Assembly: GCA_038533155.1 (NCBI GenBank)
Contig: JBCAZH010000003.1
Coordinates: forward strand, 56,635-120,634
Direction: 5' to 3'
DNA: 64,000 bases
Source of the DNA: CALBPI01 sp038533155
Lineage (GTDB): Bacteria > Pseudomonadota > Gammaproteobacteria > Steroidobacterales > Woeseiaceae
In this document: piece by piece, positions 25,692-35,069 of the stretch
Position numbering within the stretch: position 1 is the stretch's first letter
How the letters are laid out: the number at the start of each line of letters is the position of its first letter
Notes under the pieces: generated by a model
Told to the model about the DNA's origin: nothing
Seen by the model: the letters and a program-made list of their open reading frames with translations, nothing else
Databases searched by the model: none
Made by a program: the position numbers and the translations under genes

Positions 25692-28490
25692 TCAACCCCC
25701 ACTCAGTTGATCGAACAGGGTCTTCGCCAACGCCCTATCGGCAAACGGCTGATCCGTCTCCAGCGCACGACCAAGCAAACGAAGGGCTTGCTCCCGTTCT
25801 CCGTTTCTTGCGAGCGCAGCGGCGAAATGCCAAGCGATCTCCGGATCCCGACCATCCAGTTCATTAGCTCGCCGAAGTGACTCAAGCGCAGATTCCGTAT
25901 CGCCTTCATTGAATGCGATCCAGCCGAGTGTGTCGTTGACCGCAGCCGAGTTGGGCAACAGTTCTCGAGCCTGTTCCGCCGTCGCGCGAGCCCTGTCGTC
26001 ACCACTCGCCGAGTACAACCACGCCAGATTGTTCAGAACCACCGCGCGGGACTGATCCGATGCTCGATCATCGCCGGCAAGTTGCTCATAAAGGGCGATC
26101 GCGGCTCTGCGATCACCTTTGGTATCCAGCGCCTGTGCAAGTACTGATTGAACCTGCACATCGTTTGGGTTCTCCCGAAGCCACTCCTCAAGAAGTGATT
26201 GCGCCTCGTCCACATCCAGCTTTCGCCGAATTGAAAATTGACGTAGCAATACCCGACGATCCATCTGTACACGTCCGGCACGCTCGAACAACTCAAGCGC
26301 CCCTTCAAGGTCACCACGCTGATTAAGGATATCGCCTTGCAACACAAGAGCGGAGACGTTGTCAGGCTCTGCTTTGAGAACCTCGGTAACTGCGAGCGCG
26401 GCCTTGTCCAAGGACCCTTCGCTCAAGTCGAGGTCCGCAGCGAACAGCTTCGCGATGTTATCGTCGGGCCGCAGTTCGAGGTAGTCGGCGATCGTCCTCC
26501 TTGCGCCTACAAGATCCTGCATGTTGATTTGTACTCGCGCTTTGTCCATCTGCATCAATCGATCCGTCGGTGCGAGCTCAGCTGCTCGAATCAGATCGTT
26601 GCGCGCCGCCTGTTCGCTACCAAGGCGCCCTCTGGCTTTACCCCGCATCTGTAACAAACGCGCATTGTCCGGAGCAATTTCCAGACCTTGTTCCGCATGA
26701 AACAACGCCTGCTCCAAATCGCCTGTAAACAACAGATGCTGGGCGAGCAAGAACCGCGGCTCGACCGCCTCCGGTGCTGCATCTACGGCAGCTTGGACGC
26801 GTTCGATCGCGAGATCACTGCGTCGGCTTCGCATCGCAAGTTGAGCGAAAGTTGCGAGTCCGGGCATATAGTCCGGGTGATCATCCAGTAGTGCAGCGAG
26901 CAGTTGTTCAGCCTCATTGATCTTTCCGTCTGCCAGATCGACTCGAGCCAATCCATAGCGCGATGGAATATGATCCGCATCGATGGAAAGCGCGTCCTTG
27001 TAGTATCGGCGGGCTATCGCGAATTCCTTCAAATTTCCCATGAGCTGGCCCGCAAGCGACCAGGCTGAGGCATCATCCGGGTTGCTCGCAACCAGCCGTT
27101 CCGCCTCACCAACCGCAGACGCCCTGTCGTCACTCGCGAGATGCGCAAGCATCCGCAAAAGAGACCCTCGGTAGGCGCCGGTCGCATCATCCTCGACGCT
27201 CTCCAGAATCTTCAGCGCCTCCGCTGCACGTCCAGAAGCGAGATAACTGTAAGCGGTCGCCAGTCGCAAACCCGGGTCATCGGGCAGCTGTTCAGAGCTG
27301 CGCTGAAAAAACTCAACGCCATCTGACGGATTGCCCGAAGCAACGGCCGCGCGACCGAGCAACGCCAGAACCTGTGGGTCTTGGGTCTGTTGAGGTGCAA
27401 AGTCCGACAGGACTTCGAGAGCCTCCTGCGGGCGACCGAGTTGGAGCAGCGTCTCGGCCAGCAACTTGCGAGCTGCAACGCTGGTCGAATCAAAGCGCAG
27501 CGCTTTCGAAAGATACGCCTCTGCCTGCCTCAGATTCGATTGCTGCAGATTGATGCTGCCAAGAAATAGATCCGCAGGTGAACCCTCTGCTACTCCCTCG
27601 CTGATACGAAGCAAACCCGCTCGCGCGCGATCGATGTTGCCACGCTCCAACGCAATCAGCGACTGCAGGAACAGCGACTGCGGCGCCCCAGGAAAAGACG
27701 CACCGTACTCGGCCAAACTGGCCTCCGCCGATTCCAAATCCTTACGCTGCAGGAAATTCTCGACACGCACGAGTAGCACCTGCGCACGAGTGACATCAGA
27801 GCTCGACCTATCGAGACTTTGGTATGCCCGTTCAACGAGCGGCGTGCGTGCGTCGACCGCCTGTTCGCGCTGTGCAAGAAACAACAGGAGCTCCGGACTT
27901 TCCGGAACGGCCATCCTGGCACGACCTAACCATCGATCGACGGCTTCGGCATCACTGGCTCTCTCGGCTAACGACGCCAGGCCGACATAAGCATCAGCCA
28001 TACGATCATCAAGTTCGAGAGCTTGCGTGTACCGCTCAACCGCCTGCTCCCGCTCGTTGACCGCCGCGAATGCATGCCCGAGCAGCGTGATGCGCTGAGC
28101 GGACACCGGCTCCGCCTCGAGTGCCTCCTGCAGTTGCTCAATGACCTCCCGAGCCCCACCAACAACTAGCAGACTCTCGGCATACTCGAAGGCGAATTGC
28201 GACAAATCAGCACCGAGCTCGGCTGCACGCGAGTACTCCGCCGCCGCAGTTCTGTAGTCGCCGACACGTTTCGAAGATTCGGCGAAAATCAGCCGAGCCT
28301 GGATATTGGCAGGCGAATCCTGAAGAGCGCTGCGTGCTTCCAACACAGCCGACCGGTAGTCTCCCGCCGCCATCGCTTCACTGGCTCTGGCTATACGGTC
28401 TTCGGCCGTGGGCTGGCAAGCGCTCAACAGAATACCGGTGATGAGAGTGACCACCAGAAACCGCAATCTACAATGCAGTCGCTCTTTCAT
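25692..28490 (-). CDS. prsT: XrtA/PEP-CTERM system TPR-repeat lipoprotein PrsT
   Basis: A 932-residue lipoprotein. The signal peptide ends in lipobox LSAC near residue 25. It is followed by a continuous series of TPR repeats (for example AEYSRAAELGADLSQFAFEY, ARRYYKDALSIDADHIPSRY, ALFHAEQGLEIAPDNARLL) to the C-terminus. This is the size and architecture of PrsT (TIGR02917), a defining component of exosortase A exopolysaccharide loci. It is presumed to scaffold the secretion or polymerisation complex in the periplasm or at the membrane. It follows the xrtA gene after 16 bases and is co-transcribed with it. Confidence 0.94.
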   Translation of the reverse strand: MKERLHCRLRFLVVTLITGILLSACQPTAEDRIARASEAMAAGDYRSAVLEARSALQDSPANIQARLIFAESSKRVGDYRTAAAEYSRAAELGADLSQFAFEYAESLLVVGGAREVIEQLQEALEAEPVSAQRITLLGHAFAAVNEREQAVERYTQALELDDRMADAYVGLASLAERASDAEAVDRWLGRARMAVPESPELLLFLAQREQAVDARTPLVERAYQSLDRSSSDVTRAQVLLVRVENFLQRKDLESAEASLAEYGASFPGAPQSLFLQSLIALERGNIDRARAGLLRISEGVAEGSPADLFLGSINLQQSNLRQAEAYLSKALRFDSTSVAARKLLAETLLQLGRPQEALEVLSDFAPQQTQDPQVLALLGRAAVASGNPSDGVEFFQRSSEQLPDDPGLRLATAYSYLASGRAAEALKILESVEDDATGAYRGSLLRMLAHLASDDRASAVGEAERLVASNPDDASAWSLAGQLMGNLKEFAIARRYYKDALSIDADHIPSRYGLARVDLADGKINEAEQLLAALLDDHPDYMPGLATFAQLAMRSRRSDLAIERVQAAVDAAPEAVEPRFLLAQHLLFTGDLEQALFHAEQGLEIAPDNARLLQMRGKARGRLGSEQAARNDLIRAAELAPTDRLMQMDKARVQINMQDLVGARRTIADYLELRPDDNIAKLFAADLDLSEGSLDKAALAVTEVLKAEPDNVSALVLQGDILNQRGDLEGALELFERAGRVQMDRRVLLRQFSIRRKLDVDEAQSLLEEWLRENPNDVQVQSVLAQALDTKGDRRAAIALYEQLAGDDRASDQSRAVVLNNLAWLYSASGDDRARATAEQARELLPNSAAVNDTLGWIAFNEGDTESALESLRRANELDGRDPEIAWHFAAALARNGEREQALRLLGRALETDQPFADRALAKTLFDQLSGG

Positions 28491-28506
28491 GCTCTAAAGA
28501 CTCCTT

Positions 28507-30000
28507 TCATTTTTGCAAGACCAGTTGTTGCTCCACCGCTTGCAGTGCGGCGTCGACATCCAAAGGTAACGCTCCCGATCGAATCGCAGCACGGCAATTG
28601 ACGTCGCACCGTTGAGCGATCATGACAACGGTCGTATCTAAACGACCCATGAGTAATTGTTGAAGCCGCAACCATCGCTCTCGAAATGCTGATCGCGCCA
28701 TCACACGCCCGACGAATCTACGCTCCGCGAACCACACGCCGTCCCCGCTAGGTTCGGTCACTACCGTGAGTTGGACACCGCGGTTCAAGCTGAACGAGTC
28801 CACGGTCGCATACCGACCGACCGCATTGGCTGCGCGCTCATTAGAACTAGCGAACGCAGGCGCACGAGTGCTTTGCGATTCATACCAAATCAAGTCGACA
28901 CACATCGGATGCCCCTGCCACTCGAACGCACCCCGCTGCTCAAGCGTCTCTGATCGGTGATCACTACGCCATGCCCCGCATGCCTGTGAACGCGAGATAC
29001 TCGAGTCAGCCAGACTCGGTGGTTGCACACTTTGAGTGACTCTGGATTCCAACACTAGCGCAATCGACGCCGTTACCGCACAGGCGCCAATAGCCAATAG
29101 CAAGCGGCCAGCGCCAGGCACTGGTAGCGCTTTTGCTTTGGACTCCCGGACCTGTTCCGGTACCTTGCCAGCCACCCAGAACCAAACCAACATGGTGACA
29201 ACGAAGACCAGCCAGCCTACGAAAGCATGATCCACGACTTGCGGATGATCGATACCGAGACGAATACCCATCTGTATAACAACAACGACGCGGATCCAAT
29301 TACCCACCACTGCGAGCCCCATCGCCAATGCCAACAGAACAAGTGAATCGCGGACACTGGCGACGTAAAGATAGTTGTAGAGCGTCGCTACGGCCGCACT
29401 GATGATGAAAAACCGCAACCCACTGCAACCTGCGGCGATCTCGAAAATCCCACTGGATACTGTTACCTGATTGCCGTCAACAAACGCTGCAAGACCTGTC
29501 CAGAACACGAGCTGGCTCACGGCAAGAACGGTTAGAGACTGAAGGGCTGGATTGATCAAGTCCCAGATCGGCAAGCTGTAGTAGAACAATAGCACCGGTA
29601 TCGCAAACGGCATGAGGGCATTGCGGCCATAGACGCTAACCAACAACGACAGTAACAGGATAGGCGCTACAGCTTGGAACACAATCACCATGCCGAGAAG
29701 TTGGCCTATCGCAAGCGCAGCTGCTAGCAAGACTGAGACGCCAAGACTCAACGCATCGAAGCGCCCCACTGATCGAGCTGCCATCGCCTGCAGGATCAAA
29801 ACAAGTGTGAGCGGCCCTAACAGCAAGCCGTGAGAATAAGTGTCATTTCGTAACCAATGATGGATAAGGTTCTCAGTGCCGGGCCTGAACGATAAGACTA
29901 GCGTTGACAGCAGTATCGCCAAATACAGGGGATGCCACCCAAGACGGTGAACCCAAGAGATGAACTTCAAATTTGAGAGTTGCAGTGGCATGTCCGCCAT
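28507..30000 (-). CDS. xrtA: Exosortase A fused to EpsI-like domain
   Basis: A 497-residue protein. The first 290 residues form the eight-helix exosortase core with the transpeptidase triad visible: Cys192 in AAGCSGLRFF, Arg237 in GNWIRVVV and His258 in DHAFVGWLVF. The remaining 200 residues are an EpsI/DUF3485 domain. Exosortases cut C-terminal PEP-CTERM signals and are thought to attach the proteins to a surface glycan. This is the length and fusion type of XrtA (TIGR03109). ATG 30000 and ATG 29991 are both possible starts. No PEP-CTERM substrate was found in the window. Confidence 0.95.
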   Translation of the reverse strand: MADMPLQLSNLKFISWVHRLGWHPLYLAILLSTLVLSFRPGTENLIHHWLRNDTYSHGLLLGPLTLVLILQAMAARSVGRFDALSLGVSVLLAAALAIGQLLGMVIVFQAVAPILLLSLLVSVYGRNALMPFAIPVLLFYYSLPIWDLINPALQSLTVLAVSQLVFWTGLAAFVDGNQVTVSSGIFEIAAGCSGLRFFIISAAVATLYNYLYVASVRDSLVLLALAMGLAVVGNWIRVVVVIQMGIRLGIDHPQVVDHAFVGWLVFVVTMLVWFWVAGKVPEQVRESKAKALPVPGAGRLLLAIGACAVTASIALVLESRVTQSVQPPSLADSSISRSQACGAWRSDHRSETLEQRGAFEWQGHPMCVDLIWYESQSTRAPAFASSNERAANAVGRYATVDSFSLNRGVQLTVVTEPSGDGVWFAERRFVGRVMARSAFRERWLRLQQLLMGRLDTTVVMIAQRCDVNCRAAIRSGALPLDVDAALQAVEQQLVLQK

Positions 30001-30087
30001 CGCGAGAGAATTACACTAGAACGAGATGATACCGGAACCATGGTGCGCCGATAAGGAACCCGGTCCGGTAGCGATTTGTGACATGGT

Positions 30088-32124
30088 TCACGATTTCGCC
30101 AGAGGCAAACTAACGACGAACTCAGTGCCTTCGCCTACTGATGAATCAACCGCAAGAGTACCGTTCAATTGGGAGACGTACTCCCTCGCCTGGTAGGCAC
30201 CAATACCCATACCCTGCGCACCTTTTGTTGAAATAAACGGCCGAAACAACTGCTCGCGAACGAACGTACCCGTCATCCCAATACCCTCATCTTGGATACG
30301 AACCATCGCGTTTTCGCTATCGTTCGTAAGCTCAACATAGACGGCGCCGGTCTGCTCAATGGTAGCGTCCTGTGCATTTCGGACTAGGTGACCGAGAACC
30401 GCGCCGAGTCGCTCTGGGTCCGCATTGACCATAACCCCCTCAATCTCGCACTTGAGCTTTGGTACGGGTTTTCGGTTCGATGCGTCTTCGACCACCCGTT
30501 TCAGCAACTCGCACAACGCGATCGTCCTGACGGACTCAGGCTCATTCTGCCGATTCAACGCTGCCAACAACTTCTCCATCCGACTAACCGAGTTCGCGAT
30601 AGTTGAGATTGCATCGTCAATGAATGCTGGGTTCGACTTGTGCTTCTCAGCATTCTTCACGACAAGACTCTGCTGAGCGATCAGATTCTTCAAATCATGC
30701 ATGATGAACGCAGTGAAACGATTGAACACATCAAATTCGCGAGCTTCAGCCAACTGATCTCGAGTCCGATCACGTTGCAGAAAAACAGCCAGTTGCTGAC
30801 CAACAGTCCGCAAAAGGTCGTGGTCTTCAAAGTTCAGAAGTGGCAGCCCGGAAGGTCGCACTAGCGCCGCCACACCCGCGAGTTCACCTTCCAACATCAT
30901 CGGAACGATGATCCTGTCATGCGTCACAACGCGATCCTTGCTGACGTCAAACCAATGATCGTAGTGCTCCGGGTCTCGCAGCGCCTCTCGACCGTCAATC
31001 ACCCAGTCACGTTGTAGTAGAAACCCTATCACGGGGTCGTCCTCGGTAAGGGTCTCTGGCGCTGAATCCGAACCCAGCATGGCCGCCTGATCGTAGACCC
31101 CTCCCTCCGAAGCTTTGATCCACAGAACCGCAGCAGGGCTCTCAAGAATATCTGCCAGCGCATCGAGACACAGATTCGGCATCGGGGCACGTCGATTGTC
31201 TTGCGCTAATCTTCGGATTAGTTTCAGCCACTCCTCACGGTAGTCGTAGCGGTTCGCATAGAAGTGAGTGGCGATGAATACCCGCAGACGACGACGCAAC
31301 AATGGAGAGAACAACGTCAACACCAGCAGCAGCAAACTGGCGACGAAGAACAGTCCTCGAAGCTGACCGCCCCATTCGCCGCCGCGTTCTTGGATGAACG
31401 CACCAGCAAAGGCTACGACAACTAGATATGCGCCTACTCCAATCAGGGTGGACGAATAAAACACCACCTGTCTTGAAACGAACAATCCGCGCTCTGAACT
31501 AATGTTCTGCTTCAAAGCGAACAGCAGTACTGGCACCACGAGCGCATTGACGAAGCCGCGCACCGCCCACAATTGCTCATCAAGTGCACCCAATAGAATC
31601 GCGTTCGAATAAACAAACAAATCGAACGTCAAAACAAAACCGAAAGATGTTGCGACCAACGTAGCCAGGCGCCGACCGGGTCGGTCTGCGTTTCGATAAA
31701 TTTGCTCAACAGCAAGCAGGCCGATGATCGAAATTCCGACGATAAAGTAGTACAAAAAATTGAAGTCGATGCTGTCGCTCACTAGCGAGCGCCAGATAAG
31801 AAACGCTGAAACGACCAATAGCAACCAAGGAGCATTCGAGAACCAGCGTCGCCACGGATTGGTGTTACCGCGACTGACTAGCTGCCCGAGAAACAGCAAG
31901 AGCGCTGCCCCGTGGATCGTGTCTATTCCAATAATTAGACCAATAGAGCTGACGTAAAGTGCCGCCCAGGCCATGACGGCCGCCCAGCCCGCCATCAACG
32001 TAGCCATGGCAATCACGAAGTTGTCTGGCCAATGGAACCGACGGTTGACCACCAGCATGCCGGCGAGCATTAGCCATGCCACCGCAGCAGTAAGATATCC
32101 CGCTTGAATGAATCCCATGGACAT
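30088..32124 (-). CDS. prsK: XrtA/PEP-CTERM system histidine kinase PrsK
   Basis: A 678-residue sensor kinase. An N-terminal multi-helix membrane region (about residues 1-270) is followed by a GAF-like domain (about 320-460). His476 sits in the H-box FIMHDLKNLIAQQ. The ATP-binding lobe shows the N-box HLVRNAQDA, G1 IQDEGIGM and G2 GAQGMGIGAYQAREYV. This is the PrsK family (TIGR02916) that controls exopolysaccharide and PEP-CTERM genes with the sigma-54 activator PrsR. Unlike most loci, no prsR follows it; its next neighbour downstream is xrtA. Confidence 0.94.
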   Translation of the reverse strand: MSMGFIQAGYLTAAVAWLMLAGMLVVNRRFHWPDNFVIAMATLMAGWAAVMAWAALYVSSIGLIIGIDTIHGAALLLFLGQLVSRGNTNPWRRWFSNAPWLLLVVSAFLIWRSLVSDSIDFNFLYYFIVGISIIGLLAVEQIYRNADRPGRRLATLVATSFGFVLTFDLFVYSNAILLGALDEQLWAVRGFVNALVVPVLLFALKQNISSERGLFVSRQVVFYSSTLIGVGAYLVVVAFAGAFIQERGGEWGGQLRGLFFVASLLLLVLTLFSPLLRRRLRVFIATHFYANRYDYREEWLKLIRRLAQDNRRAPMPNLCLDALADILESPAAVLWIKASEGGVYDQAAMLGSDSAPETLTEDDPVIGFLLQRDWVIDGREALRDPEHYDHWFDVSKDRVVTHDRIIVPMMLEGELAGVAALVRPSGLPLLNFEDHDLLRTVGQQLAVFLQRDRTRDQLAEAREFDVFNRFTAFIMHDLKNLIAQQSLVVKNAEKHKSNPAFIDDAISTIANSVSRMEKLLAALNRQNEPESVRTIALCELLKRVVEDASNRKPVPKLKCEIEGVMVNADPERLGAVLGHLVRNAQDATIEQTGAVYVELTNDSENAMVRIQDEGIGMTGTFVREQLFRPFISTKGAQGMGIGAYQAREYVSQLNGTLAVDSSVGEGTEFVVSLPLAKS

Positions 32125-32164
32125 GACTATACCGTCGTATCCACCGATAGGAACCGAGAAATGG

Positions 32165-33571
32165 CTATCTCGCGCCTTTTTGCCAGAGGACGACCTCGGC
32201 GGTTTGTAGCAAAATCATGAAGTCGAAGACTAGAGTCCGATTCTTGACGTAATAGAGATCGTACTGCAGCTTTTCAAACGCATCTTTCTCGGACGAGCCG
32301 TAGGGGTAACACAGCTGCGCCCATCCTGTAATGCCCGGCCGAACTCGGTGGCGTTCCAGGTAGTAAGGTATCTGCTCGGATAAAGTCTCGACAAATTCCG
32401 GGCGCTCAGGCCGAGGGCCCACCACACTCATGGTCCCTGCCAGGACGTTAATCAGCTGCGGCAGCTCATCGATCCGCAGCTTGCGAATCACGTTGCCGAC
32501 ACGTGTAATTCGGTCATCATCTTTTTTCGCCCAAATCGCTTTGCCGCCAGCCTCAGCATCGGTTCGCATACTGCGGAACTTCAGTACATTGAATACCGTG
32601 TTGCCCTGACCTACACGTCGCTGCCGGTAGAAAATCGGTCGGCCGTCTTCCAGCAGTATCAGAACGGCTGTGATCAACATAATCGGCGAGGCAAGGATCA
32701 GAACCAAACTGCTCGACAGCACGTCAAACACACGTTGAGCAATTCGCCGCGGTAGCTGGCGACGAAATCCATTTTCAAAAATAAGCCAACTCGGACTAAC
32801 TAGGTTTAGGTTGAGCTTACCGGTCTCGCGCTCCAGGAAATTCATGACATCAGTGATATCGATGCTCTCCAGTCGGCACTCCAACAATTCTCGGATTGGC
32901 AACGAACCACGCCGATCATCAAGTGCGATCACTATTTCATCAATCTCATGACGCCGGCAGTAGTCGATTAGTGATGTGGGGAAGGGTCGAACACGCTTCT
33001 TTGGAACTTCGGAAGGCTCGTCGCCCACCATTGCGATGAACCGTACGAGTTTAAAACCTCGCTGATCAGACTGACGGCGCAGCTGGAGAAACTGCTCCGC
33101 GCGTTTGCCGGCGCCAAGCACAAGAATCCGTCGCTTGAAGAGACTCTCGTCCACTAGTTTCAAAAACAGATATCGAACACCCAACAACCCAGCCAAAGCC
33201 AACAAGCTGGAAAGCGTCAAAGTGCCCGGTGTTAGATAAAGATTGCGAAAGAAATAGTAAACAAACGGTAAAGCGACTCCGGTCAACACGACAGCCGTGA
33301 TCACTCTGGCCGCGACCCCTGCGAAGGTTGCGCGCAGCGCTATCCGATACAAACCCATCGCGGCAAGCGAAAGGAACAACACGCCGCATACAGCAAGAAT
33401 TCGGGAGGTTTCGATCGCTGCGGATGCGGGTGCTCGGACCCATCCGAATTGAACCGCCAACATCGTACCGACACATATTGCGGCGCTGGTGACAAGCATC
33501 TCTGTGACTACGAGGATCGCAACCGGTAAAGAGATGTAGTGATCAAAAAGTCGAATGGCCATTGCTCGCAA
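32165..33571 (-). CDS. Initiating sugar transferase, XrtA-associated (EpsB type)
   Basis: A 468-residue membrane protein of the WbaP/EpsB group (TIGR03013-like). Membrane helices occupy residues 10-125, followed by a Rossmann-like CoA-binding-type region (RRILVLGAGKRAEQFLQL near 148). The C-terminal catalytic bacterial sugar transferase domain has VLKFRSMRTDAEAGGK and VVGPRPERPEFVE. It starts the repeat unit by moving a sugar phosphate from a nucleotide sugar to undecaprenyl phosphate. It lies 40 bases upstream of prsK on the same strand. A second, smaller priming enzyme at 42.2 kb serves the other locus. Confidence 0.92.
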   Translation of the reverse strand: MRAMAIRLFDHYISLPVAILVVTEMLVTSAAICVGTMLAVQFGWVRAPASAAIETSRILAVCGVLFLSLAAMGLYRIALRATFAGVAARVITAVVLTGVALPFVYYFFRNLYLTPGTLTLSSLLALAGLLGVRYLFLKLVDESLFKRRILVLGAGKRAEQFLQLRRQSDQRGFKLVRFIAMVGDEPSEVPKKRVRPFPTSLIDYCRRHEIDEIVIALDDRRGSLPIRELLECRLESIDITDVMNFLERETGKLNLNLVSPSWLIFENGFRRQLPRRIAQRVFDVLSSSLVLILASPIMLITAVLILLEDGRPIFYRQRRVGQGNTVFNVLKFRSMRTDAEAGGKAIWAKKDDDRITRVGNVIRKLRIDELPQLINVLAGTMSVVGPRPERPEFVETLSEQIPYYLERHRVRPGITGWAQLCYPYGSSEKDAFEKLQYDLYYVKNRTLVFDFMILLQTAEVVLWQKGAR

Positions 33572-33681
33572 ACAGAACCGTCGTTTTAGTTTCTAATCGC
33601 GCGCTCCCGACCCCCGACAGGCAACACACGGCAAAGGGTTATGTTAACGGTTTTGCTGTGACGTTCTCGTGAACTGTCTCA

Positions 33682-35046
33682 CTAATCGACGATTTCGCCG
33701 CCGATTTCTTCGAGCAGCTGTTGCGTTTTCTGGTGCATTAAGTTCGAATCGGCCCTGCTCTCGACATTCAACCGAATCACCGGCTCGGTATTGGAAGCGC
33801 GAAGATTGAAGCGCCAATCGGTGAACGCCAAGCTAATACCATCGACTCGCTCTGATGCTATCGCCTGATCGATGTACCTCCCCCAGATGCGTTCCATCAC
33901 TTCCGTTGCATCGGCCACGCGCCGATTGATTTCCCCGCTGGCAGGAAACTTAGCGATGCGCTCCGCCACCAACTCGGAAAGTGACTTGTCGCCCTGGGAC
34001 AAAATCTCGGCGATGAGTAGCCACGGAATCATACCGCTGTCGCAATAGTAGAAATCCCGGAAGTAGTGGTGTGCGCTCATCTCACCACCGTATGCGGCGT
34101 TTTGTTCCCGCATCACGGCTTTCATGAATGAATGGCCGGATTTACTTTGGATCACGCGACCACCACTGGACTCCACAACCTCCACTGTGTTCCAAGTGAG
34201 GCGTGGATCGTGAACGACCCCACCGCCTTGCTCCATCGCGAGAATACTGGCGGCCAACAAACCAACGATGTAGTAGCCTTCGATAAACTCACCCGACTCA
34301 TCGAACAGGAAGCAACGGTCAAAATCCCCGTCCCAGGCGATACCAAAGTCGGCACCCGAGTCTTTGACAGCTTTGGCTGTGGAAAGGCGGTTGTGCTCAA
34401 GCATTGGATTCGGCACACCGTTCGGGAAGTTGCCGTCTGGCTCGTGATTGACACGCACAAATTCAAAGGGCAAGTGCTCTGAAAGTCGGTCCAGAGTCAA
34501 ACCCGCACCGCCGTTTCCAGCATTAACCACAATTTTCAATGGTCGTAGCTTCGCAACATCAACGTATGAGAGTAAATGCTCGACGTACGAGGCATTGATG
34601 TCGGTAAGTGTTCGTGACCCTCTCGTGTCAGCGCTCAGGCGCTGATCGGACTCGGCAAGTTCACGAATCTGATTCAATCCGGTGTCGGCACTGAGCGGTC
34701 TCGCACCTTCTCGGACTAACTTAAGCCCGTTGTAGTCTTTCGGGTTGTGGCTCGCCGTTACCATGATACCGCCATCCGCCTCGAGTGCCCCCGTCGCGTA
34801 GTAGACCATCTCCGTACCGCCGAGCCCGATATCGAGCACCTCAACCCCAGCCTGCATCAGTCCGTCCGCCACTGCATTCGCCAGCGATTCGCTAGAGAGC
34901 CGAATATCACGTCCCAGCACGACGCGCTTCGCGTCCAGATACTGGGCCATCGCGTTACCGATCCGTAGGGCAATTTCTTCGTTTAACTGGTCAGGCAATC
35001 GTCCGCGAACGTCGTAGGCCTTAAAGCTCGGGATATCAATCGGCAT
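33682..35046 (-). CDS. manB: Phosphomannomutase/phosphoglucomutase (AlgC/ManB type)
   Basis: A 454-residue alpha-D-phosphohexomutase. The catalytic phosphoserine loop TASHNPKDYNG lies near residues 101-111. The magnesium loop DGDFDR is near 240, the sugar-binding GEMSAHHYFRD near 324 and the phosphate-binding RASNTEPVIRL at the C-terminus. It interconverts mannose-6-P and mannose-1-P, often also glucose phosphates. It feeds the neighbouring ManC and then Gmd, and possibly UDP-glucose for Ugd. It is the last of a leftward set with manC and ugd, 23 bases after manC. Confidence 0.94.
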   Translation of the reverse strand: MPIDIPSFKAYDVRGRLPDQLNEEIALRIGNAMAQYLDAKRVVLGRDIRLSSESLANAVADGLMQAGVEVLDIGLGGTEMVYYATGALEADGGIMVTASHNPKDYNGLKLVREGARPLSADTGLNQIRELAESDQRLSADTRGSRTLTDINASYVEHLLSYVDVAKLRPLKIVVNAGNGGAGLTLDRLSEHLPFEFVRVNHEPDGNFPNGVPNPMLEHNRLSTAKAVKDSGADFGIAWDGDFDRCFLFDESGEFIEGYYIVGLLAASILAMEQGGGVVHDPRLTWNTVEVVESSGGRVIQSKSGHSFMKAVMREQNAAYGGEMSAHHYFRDFYYCDSGMIPWLLIAEILSQGDKSLSELVAERIAKFPASGEINRRVADATEVMERIWGRYIDQAIASERVDGISLAFTDWRFNLRASNTEPVIRLNVESRADSNLMHQKTQQLLEEIGGEIVD

Positions 35047-35069
35047 AGTTTCAGGCTCTCAATCTCAGC

